From Casuarina equisetifolia (Eukaryota; Streptophyta; Magnoliopsida; Fagales; Casuarinaceae), in assembly GCA_028551475.1 (NCBI GenBank), contig CM052357.1, positions 18,089,931 through 18,153,930 on the forward strand: 64,000 nucleotides of DNA, in the 5' to 3' direction. Below are positions 55,619-64,000 of this stretch, piece after piece. The notes below the pieces were generated by a model that had not been told where the DNA came from, made no database searches, and saw only the letters and a list, made by a program, of their open reading frames with translations. The translations under genes were made by a program, and so were the position numbers. Positions within the stretch are counted from its first letter, which is position 1. Each line of letters starts with the position of its first letter.

Positions 55619-58080
55619 AAATTGAACAGATTTCCTCTAAGGTATAAGAACTACAAAGAAGAGGCAAAAGCCAATCTAGTAGGTGATGATTTGGATTAAG
55701 TTTTCATCACCAAGACAGACTACTAGCGATTCATGAAATTTGTCAAAGATGACTCTCAAGCTAGCTATGCTTATTTGGGTGAAGGTATGTTTGATTTCCT
55801 TAATCATGTTTGGATCATTAATTCTAGTGCAAGTGATCATATTTCTGCCAATATGAGTTGCTTAAACTCAATTGCATCATGCACATTTAAATCTAGGAAA
55901 ATTAAATTTTCTAATGGTGATAATGCATTGGTTACTCACACTAGCAATACCTACACATTCATGCATCTCAAATTGAACACTATCTTATACTCACCTGATT
56001 TTAGGTTCAATTTAATTCTATTTCTAAATTCTGCCACAATTACAACTGTTGAATTATACTTTATACTGAATTTTGTATTCTTCAAGACTTTTCAACTAGT
56101 GATGTCAAGAGATTAGGTAGAATGAGAAATGGGTTTTATTTCTTTGTTGCAAAATCCATTGGAAAAGCCCTAGCCATATCTAGAGCTTAAAGTCCACATT
56201 TTTTAAACTCTTTATCGAGTTATACTACTTTTGATTTCAAACTTTGGCATTGTCATTTTGGACATATGTCGGATGCAAAATTTAAATTTATTAAAGACCG
56301 TCCTTTTCAAAATTCCTCTCTTGATGAATGTTGTGACATTTGCCCATTTCCAAAACAAACTCATAATCCTTTTCCAACACATAATCACACAGCGCAACAG
56401 CTCGTTAACCTGATACACGTTAATGTTTAAGGACCATATCGAACTCCCAATCATGATGGATCAAGGTATTTTCTCACCATTATGGATGATGTTTCACGAG
56501 GAACATGGATGTTCCTTATGAAAGCAAAGGACAAAACTTTTCTAAAAATAGAAAAGTTTCTAAATCTTGTCAAGAATTAGTTTTACACTGAAGTTAAACA
56601 CATCTAAATTGACAATGCCCTCAATTTTTTCAATCATAACACTAAATAACTTTTTTCATCTAGAAGCATCACACATGAAAGCTTATATGTGCATACTCCT
56701 CAACAAAATGGTATTGTAGAACACAAACATTATCATGTCTTGGATGTCGCATGAGCATTAAAGTTTCAGAGTCACCTTCCCATTAAATTTTGCAAAGAAT
56801 GTTTCTCACCGCCACATACCTCATCAATAGAATGCCATCATCTGTTTTAGATGGGGTCAAACCCTATAAGAAATTATTTGGGAAATCACCCAAAATCTCT
56901 CATTGTAGGATTTTTGGATGTTTTTACTATGCCACCACTATTAGGCCCAAAGACAAATTCGTTCCATGAGCGACACTTTGCATTTTCATGGGATATGCAT
57001 CCAGTCAAAAAGGTTATAGACTTTATAACCTTGAAACTCATCATTTCTTTGTTAATAGGGATGTTAAGTTCCATAAGGACACCTTTCCTCTTTCACACAA
57101 TAGACCTATATCACAGTCTGTTTCCCTTGTCCCATTGACAAATCATGTTGTAAAGGATCTAGATTACATCAACCATCAGTGCCAATTGGCGAATGTTTTG
57201 CTTCATCCCTCACTATGGATGAACACATATTTGCTCAATCTAAGCCACTTCTCACACTTTCTCCACATTGTAGACTCATACCTCCACCACCATCAACTAA
57301 GCCATATGATTTCTTTTTTGATGAGGATGAACCAGAATCTTTACAACCAGCAGAGTCATCTAAGCCTTCACCACTATAATCCCGAGATGATCCACTAGAG
57401 TCTCTCGACCCCCATTTTGGTCAAATGATTATATATGCCCTACCATCAATGCTCTTGAAAGCATGTCATCCGAGTATCATATTTTAGCTTTCATTTCATA
57501 TGATCACCTCTCATCCATTACCCAAGCCTTTATTGCCTCCATTTCAATTGAAACTGAACCTATCTATCACCATGAGGCAATTTACGATCCTAGATGGCAA
57601 AATGCCATGACACAAGAGATCATAGCATTAAATGCAAACAACACTTAGGAAATTGTGAACCTTCCACTTGGGAGAAAGCTATCAAATGTAAATGAGTTTA
57701 AAAGATCAAGTATAATGCTAATGAAATAGTGAAAAGATACAAAGCCTGTCTTGTGACTAAAGGTTGCAACCAACAAGAAGGAGTTGACTATCATGATATT
57801 TTTACGCTAGTGGTAAAGCATATTACAATACAATGTGCTCTTTCATTAATGGCTTAAAACCATTGGGACATCTACCAGATGGATGTTAGCAATGCTTTCC
57901 TATAAGGGAACTTATATGATGAAATTTACATGCACCCCCTTCCTGGTGATCCATATGAACATAGTGGGAAGATATGCAAGCTCAAAAGAATTATCTATAA
58001 CTTAAGCAAGTTGCTCAACAATGGTATGAAAAATTCACCACAACACTATTAACAACTGGTTATCAGAAAATAAAAGAAAA
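55619..58080 (+). pseudogene. Copia element 2 pol, truncated in RT
   Basis: In order: protease-like block (VWIINSSASDHISANMS, with Asn where the first catalytic residue should be), GAG-pre-integrase (LWHCHFGHMSDAKF, CDICPFPKQT), integrase core (FLTIMDDVSRGTW, QQNGIVEH), the integrase tail (FMGYASSQKGYRLYNLE) and the beginning of RT up to GYQ before the YVDD box. Stops and frameshifts are frequent. At 58,080 it ends in a GAA run. RT catalytic box, RNase H and 3' LTR are missing. Confidence 0.9.
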
Positions 58081-58081
58081 G

Positions 58082-58110
<29 letters not shown>
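58081..58110 (+). repeat. (GAA)10 microsatellite at a deletion junction
   Basis: Ten GAA units join the truncated copia element to DNA identical to 30,590 onwards. The first unit has only three GAA units at the same place (about 30,583). Confidence 0.95.
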
Positions 58111-58114
<4 letters not shown>

Positions 58115-58615
58115 CTTTAACTATCGTACAGTGAAAAAGAAAATCAACAGCCTCAATAATAAACACCTCACGTTCATGAAAACTCTAGTATTGAATTACA
58201 TCTTCGAAGTATCCTGAAAGAGAAAATTTCGTTCTTGATAAGCAGCCTCCAACAACCTGTTAGCTGCCTATCAACCAGAATCATGCTTGAGAACAAATTT
58301 GACATACACAAGCAGCAAATTTTGACTCGGACAGACAGATACAACGGTATCTTTCTTCTTCTTTCTACGATATAACATGACCATCAGGGCTATAGAAGAA
58401 AATCCATCATGTCAGCTGGTTAAAAAGATACGTTTCAATGCAACGAAAACGTGCACTTCTTACTTATATCAGGTCCAGAGAAAAATATAACAGCCAGGAA
58501 ATTACAGCATAAGAGTGCGACAGTATTATTCCCAACTTAGACTAAAATGCTGAACAATATACATACGGTACACCAGAAACTCGAAACTGCATAAAATCTC
58601 GTGTATAACCATTAC

Positions 58616-59240
58616 CTGATTTGCAGGACAGCGATAGAATTGCTGGCCGACATTTTTCCCTGCTTTTGCTGTTAGAATCAAGCAAAAGCCAGCGCCACAT
58701 GGACAAGGAAGATCGGAAAGCGAAGAATTAGACCAGCTATTTTCTTTCCCACCACCCATGGTTATGGTTCCAGAAGCATTGTCGCACCACTCAAAGAAAC
58801 CACAGCCCCCACTTTCCTACGAAAAGAAAGAAATAATTTTTTTTTTTAAAAAAAAAAACTTTAAAGCTTGCATATTAATTTTGCCAATTGTTTGAACCTC
58901 GTTTCCAGTGGTTTGTTGGCAGCTAAACAGAGTAACCATGGCAAATCTGTTTACGAACCTGTCTGAGAGGGCATTTGTAGAACTTTCTGCCCGGATTTTT
59001 TTGGGTATTTGCTGTGAGAACCAGACAAGGTCCGTTTCCGCAGGGGCATTGCTTCTTAGGAATCGACGAGTTTCTCTCAAAATTACTATTACAGCCTCCT
59101 CCTCCTCCTACCGCCACTTTGGCATCGCAATCGCGCGCCCAATGGCCGGATTTCTCGCATTTGAAGCACGAAGAAGAACCACAAACGTCACCGTTTCTGG
59201 AAGCGACGGCTTGTCGAGAATCAACTGGCGCAGCGAGACC
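58616..59240 (-). pseudogene. Second copy of the CCHC and GRF zinc-finger gene, both ends lost
   Basis: Two exons remain. The first (58,959-59,240) keeps a CCHC knuckle (CFKCEKSGHWARDC) and a GRF first half (CPCGNGPCLVLTA), but its start, about 45 codons, is replaced by unrelated DNA beyond 59,240. The second (58,616-58,816, 67 codons, acceptor TAG|GAAAG, donor CAG|GTAATG) completes that finger (GGCGFFEWC) and begins another (CPCGAGFCLILTA). It is deleted from the other copy. Downstream exons are gone, replaced by the copia remnant. GRF and CCHC fingers bind single-stranded nucleic acid. This copy should not make a whole protein. Confidence 0.85.
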
Positions 59241-59449
59241 TTTCAGAGAGGGGTAGAGAGAGAGGGAGCGCTTTTGACCCCACTTCGTCCCTATAACCCT
59301 CTATATGGGATCTCCTCGCATCGTCATCACGTAAAGGTTGCTTTTAAATTGTCCTCACTTTTGTAATTAATGTTCTATTGCACAGATCCATTAGCAACAG
59401 TTCCATTAGATTAGCGACATGGATTTTATTTCTCCTGTTTTTGATCTTT
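59241..59449. other. Unrelated filler at the zinc-finger/GLP4 junction
   Basis: About 210 bp replaces the roughly 680 bp (31,323-32,000) found at the same place in the first unit. Nothing was recognised. Confidence 0.6.
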
Positions 59450-59597
59450 CTTTTCTTTAATTTTGATACTTTTAGGTAGAAGATCACATAAAAACCGACA
59501 AAGTTGCTAAAACATCATGTTATTATTATGGTCCAACACTACGTAGAGAGAGGTACATAACCAAATCTTTTATTTTAATAGTATTTTTGCACTCCCA

Positions 59598-60393
59598 CTA
59601 GAACTTCTTCTGAAGATATTCAACGATATTTTTGTCAAGTTGGAAGGCCTTGGCAAGCACATTAGGATCAATGGGAGGATCAGATCCAAAAACAGCATTG
59701 GCAATAGTGATGACCCCAGCGTTTTGGCTGCTCAATCCGGCAAAGGCAACAGCATTGGTGTGTCCGACGTTGACCTGGAAGTGAATGAGACCGATTGGGA
59801 AGACAAAGACATCTCCCTTGTTTAGAACCTTGGTGAAAAGGCGGTTTTCTCCGTTTGCTAGGTTGGATGTGACAAAACCAACTTCGAGAGTACCCTCTGC
59901 GACTACTAGAATCTCAGTTCCACGAGGGTGGGTGTGGGGAGGGTTCTGGCCGTATGGTGCATAGTCGATACGGACTAGAGATATGCCGAGGGTGTTGAGA
60001 CCTGGGATTCTATCTACGTTCACAGTAGTGACATTCGACCCAACTCGACCGCTCGTGTCTCCGGCGTTTTGGAGCCCTGAGGCGAAAAAGTCTTCTGCCT
60101 TGACAAGCTCAGGATCCTTGCAGAATTTGCCATTCACGAACACTGAAGAGAAGACATTGAGATATTCATAATAAGAGAGCAATTTATGAGGGTATTGCTT
60201 TTCTTTACTCGACAACCTTAGTTAAGCAGGAGCTTGATAAATGAACGAGTAAATACAAGTATATACCTCCATTCTTGGGCTCGTCAACTGCGACACAGAA
60301 GTCCTGAAGTGGGCTAGGATCGTAGGCAGAGACAAAGGAGGATGTCAGTGCCAAGACGGTTACAAATGCAAGGAAACAGACTCCTTTCGCCAT
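59598..60393 (-). CDS. Germin-like protein GLP4, intact two-exon gene
   Basis: The 223-residue secreted cupin has exon 1 at 60,267-60,393, exon 2 at 59,598-60,142 and a 124-bp phase-1 intron. The signal peptide reads [20 protein letters not shown]. It is the sister of GLP2: exon 2 differs by a single amino acid (Ala for Thr63 in EDFFASG), and both share the TAG stop. Metal ligands His112, His114, Glu119 and His163, both cysteines and the N-V-T site are intact. The close match to GLP2 means a very recent duplication or gene conversion. Expected to be exported to the wall or apoplast; enzymatic activity unknown. Confidence 0.96.
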
Positions 60394-60465
60394 TTCTAAG
60401 TGTTTAACTTCTGTTCAATGATCTTGTTTTGGTAACGGGTGAGGAAGTATCTCCCGGCACATCTA

Positions 60466-60474
60466 TATTTATAG
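60466..60474 (-). promoter_or_regulatory. TATA box of GLP4
   Basis: CTATAAATA on the minus strand, 73-81 bp upstream of the ATG, identical in sequence and place to that of GLP2. Confidence 0.75.
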
Positions 60475-60476
60475 TT

Positions 60477-62231
60477 AACAGCCATTGAGCAGGTCTATGA
60501 TTCAGCCAAGGTTAACACAAGAAGTCTTTAGTGGTTACCTATTTAATATGACAAGGCCAAAGTCCTCAACCACTAGGGCAGACTTTCAACATTGTCTGGT
60601 TTGTTCTTCTCGAGCCTTTTCCTCTCTCACGACGGATTTCTTCTTCTTATGCTTAACAAATTTTGACAAGTGACCACCTTTTTATTTTTTTATTTTATTA
60701 TTTTAATTGGGCTATGCCTCTTCAGTAACGCAACATATTTGTAAAGGAGATTTGGTCAGTCGACGACGGAAAGTTGACATCTAGATGCTGAAGCTGTCAA
60801 ATGGTGCAGTTTAGAATAAGAAAACTTAACTATCAAGAATAGAAACAACGATCGAGTAAAAGAAAAGAAGAAATAAAAACTCTGCCATTCCCACTTGATC
60901 TCACCTGGTGGATGTACGAATTGCAGTAGGTAATGAACAATATAACCAATGTAAATAAATATCCAAAGCCACTTCAGCTACGTGTACAATTGTCGTCTCC
61001 AAGTCAAAAAACGTATGTATTTGAAAAGGTCAAGTGATTGAAAATCGTTCAATGATTCCTGCATCTCCGTAACAAAGGTTAAAGCGCCAAGATAACTATA
61101 TTTCTGGCGTTACATGATAGTGGCATTTATTAATTGAATTCATATGATGAATATGAATGGTGGTGGAAATTATTGAAGTCACCTTCGTATCTAATCCACT
61201 CAGATATCGTTACCTTATCTATCCAGAACTTCCCTAGTAAGAAGTCTCTTTTTCTATTTTTCTTTGGATCAAATGCAACTGATGATCATATTTTCCTTGC
61301 TGGCAATCACCAAGTGTGAAATTATGCCACCCCGCCCATGCAAAGCACCCTATCCATTCGTGGTATTCATGGGGACCTAGGTTCTCTCCGCAGCTAGATA
61401 AATCTTGATGGACTATGTGATTAACTCATCTACCTTTAAATTTAGACAATCCCAAGAGACTTGTAATATAAATTGGGAGAAACCAAAAATAAATAATAAT
61501 AATAATAATAATAATAACAAAAAGACACGTTTGTTCAAAAAAATGATAATTGTTGAGTCATTGTCATAAAATCTACAATTTGATGAAAAAGTTAATTTAC
61601 AAGTTGGAATGATATTTTTGACATTTAAACATCATTAAAGGATTATATATTTTTTTTATGTAAAACTTCCGTCCTACAATACTCTCTCATATATTAATCA
61701 TACCTTAAGTTTGGGTTGAGTGAAACATAATAGAAAATTCCCTATACATAAAGCATATTCTAAGACTCAAAGTTGAATGGCACTTTAAATTAATGATCTT
61801 AGACTTTAATATTATATTAAATATATTCAAAGTTTTATATAAGAATCATATATTTAGTTGAAGAGATATTTTTATATTTAAATATTGGATATGTTTCTAA
61901 TAGAATATGACTATTTGTAATTTGCAACTTGATAATCTTGAAAGGGAGGCATCTCAAGAGAATTTCCACGTGAAACATGACATTCTTTTACATGAAAACA
62001 CTCAGTTTTATCTGTCATTAAACACCTATTATTCTTGCTGAAATTTGAGTTCCTAGTTAGTAATATGGACCATTTTAAATTTTCCTTGGGGTGAAAGTTG
62101 TACTTGCTTTGTATGGGGTTGTTGTTTCCAGCAAGACATAATCAGCACGTGCTTGCATCAAAGTCAATGCCTTCCCTTATGGCCTTGGCATAAAGCTTTC
62201 AAGCTTGATAGTTAATCCTTTGGCAATTTCA
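60477..62231. repeat. GLP4 upstream DNA, copy of the GLP2 upstream DNA
   Basis: It aligns with 33,040-34,795. No gene is seen. CAGCTACGTGTAC is at 60,975-60,987. An AAT microsatellite is at 61,492-61,517, expanded relative to 34,060. Confidence 0.85.
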
Positions 62232-63108
62232 CTCTCCAATATTATTTTCTCGGTCACACCGATCAGTTTAGCTAGAGAACAAGCTCTCTCAAGCTTGTGT
62301 TCTACTCCAACTCCATAAATGCCAAAGTTGTGGAGCCTATAGAAAATTACCTTAGAAAATCATTTGTTGATCTATGCATAATTTCGTTATATGTATAACC
62401 ATGTGTAAAAAAATTATTTTTGAATTACCTTATACACATATGATGATACCAAAACCATACCCTTTTAGTGTTTCTAGGTATTGTAGTAAATATTAGTTAT
62501 GGTGTGGTGATGAATGATTGTAACATACACTTTCGCACCTATCTACGCCATTAAATGGTTTAAGGCTCATAGAAAAATATTTGAAGCAAATTATTTCATT
62601 GATTTTTTAAGAAAGAAAATAATCAAATATTGAGATTGATTCTTCAAGATAAGGTATAGAGACAAATAAAGAAAATATTTTGTTTAGGTGGAAATAAAGC
62701 GAGTGCGAATCTAGCCATGAATAAGAAGAAGGAGGAGGAGGGAAAATAAGAAGGGCAGAAGTCAGAGTAGCAGGAAGAGAGGACTCCATAAGTTGTTTGC
62801 ATAAGATGATAGAGAAAACAAAAGAAGCGGTGTCGTTTAGTAGAATAAATCTATTAGCCAAAGACACAGTGAGTGCGAGTATGACCATAAAGAAAGCCAA
62901 ATATTAATATTTTCCCCTCTCTACCCTTCCAATTGCCCTTCCTTCATGGCTAGACTCGCACTCGCTCTATCTTCACCTAGTACATTTACCTTTAACAAAC
63001 GGCGCCACTTTTTTGGGTTTCTCCATGATTCTTTGTGAACAAGTTGCAGAGTCCTTTCTTTCCTTACTCTTGCTTCTACCCTTTTTATTTTCCTCTTTTT
63101 TTCTCTTT
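62232..63108. other. 877-bp segment present only in the GLP4 copy
   Basis: It is missing at the equivalent point (about 34,795). It has a 97-residue minus frame (62,900-62,607) with a hydrophobic start (MAFFMVILALTVSLA) that I do not recognise and do not call a gene. GCGAGTGCG-like words recur: 62,708 (plus), 62,868 (plus, decayed) and 62,955 (minus). The first and third form about 40-bp inverted arms. Confidence 0.55.
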
Positions 63109-63720
63109 TAATACCAACTTTTTTGAAGAAGGAAAACGTTCTCTTTCACTTTTTTGTTTAAAAAAAGTCTTGGCGAATAAATTTTGGATTTCATAAGAAA
63201 GAATGTGTTATTTTTAATCTAAGAAAGGAAGCTAACCATCTTTATCATTTGCCAAAGGTAGCTCTCTTAGATCACAAAACAACCTTCTTCATTAATTAAA
63301 ATGTGTAACCAACTCAAATAAGCTTCATTGTGATAATTTCAAATACATGGCCTTCAAGATCAAAGCAAATGCATTAAATAATCATATATATCTCAATCCA
63401 AGATGCATTCACAACAAATCATTCAAGGAATGTATTAAACAATTTAGCAATAAGTTTCATTCCTTGAATCATAACAAAGATCTATTCTTCTTTCAACAAT
63501 CATTGTTCAATTACTTAAATTAAGTGGGAAACATCATACTAGCAAGCTTTGTGATTTTCTTTTTTTCAGATTGTTTATGCGTTTTTAATCTCAAACTCCA
63601 CTATCAACACATTTCTATGAAAAAGATAAAAAAAGAAAAGAAAAGGAAAGAAAGAAACTTCAACGACAAATTGTAGAAGTAGCAACTAGCCATTTCCTAA
63701 CGTTTTTTTCGTTAGTGTGT
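63109..63720. repeat. End of the GLP4 duplicated block
   Basis: It aligns with 34,800-35,335 (tagctctcttagatcac, gatgcattcacaacaaatc). No gene is seen. Confidence 0.8.
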
Positions 63721-64000
63721 CAAAACTATAGTCTCAGAGATCAGTCAACGTCAGGTTCCAAAACAAAGGTAAAAGTGGCTACTCCTTTGGGTCACTTGGT
63801 GTTTTTGCCCGGGAAATTACAACAAAAGGAGAAATCCAGAGTGAAAGCTCAGTTTACTTAACTTCTGCCTTGGCATCAGGCCTGGGAAAGACAAGAAGAG
63901 AACTTTCAGCCCAATTAGATAAAGAATCGAATAAAATAATGGGCCATATTAAAAATAATCTGTACAACTTCCAGCCCAATTGGATAGAGAACCGAATTGG
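63721..64000. other. Window end, nothing recognised
   Basis: Sequence beyond the duplicated block. cagcccaatt occurs twice (63,908 and 63,973) in similar contexts. No coding evidence was seen. Confidence 0.4.

Overview
This is a plant nuclear window. It has two-exon genes with GT-AG introns, AT-rich intergenic DNA, degenerate Ty1/copia and Ty3/gypsy retrotransposons nested in each other, and solo LTRs with 5-bp target-site duplications. The gene content (a germin-like protein cluster, RING-H2 proteins, a CCHC/GRF zinc-finger gene, a NIP aquaporin exon) and the repeat style fit a woody dicot. A grapevine-like genome is my guess, not a proven assignment.

Layout. 1-8,200 is nested retrotransposon debris: a gypsy integrase is interrupted by a minus-strand LTR element that carries gag but no pol, and that element is itself interrupted by a solo LTR. 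8,201-15,622 is a nearly full-length but dead copia element that carries a 1.7-kb insertion of a family I do not recognise. From about 15,870 to 63,720 the window is built of duplicated units. Four intact germin-like genes lie on the minus strand: GLP1 at 16,862, GLP2 at 32,161, GLP3 at 43,787 and GLP4 at 59,598. GLP1 and GLP3 share one flanking block, and GLP2 and GLP4 share another. Between them lie four plus-strand RING-H2 copies (24.0k, 27.1k, 46.9k, 50.8k), each damaged differently. There are also two copies of a minus-strand CCHC/GRF zinc-finger gene (28.7-31.5k and 58.6-59.2k) and two copies of a NIP aquaporin last exon (23.7k and 42.2k). The offset between paired genes is about 23-27 kb, so a segment of about 27 kb was duplicated in tandem and then rearranged.

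The second unit was later hit by a complete gypsy element (35,703-40,704), two solo LTRs (41,620-42,091 and 49,424-49,792) and a copia element (51,397-58,080). For the first three, the first unit preserves the empty site. The copia element has the most unusual structure in the window: its gag zinc-knuckle region is a seven-copy tandem array of a 378-bp, 126-codon unit. Most units carry the same in-frame stop codons, so the array grew after the element was already dead.

Functionally, only the four GLPs look intact. They encode secreted cupin proteins of 223 residues with all four metal ligands. They have the same coding structure but different TATA boxes and diverging upstream DNA. The RING and zinc-finger genes are mostly pseudogenes carried along with the duplication. 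No tRNA, rRNA or CRISPR was seen.
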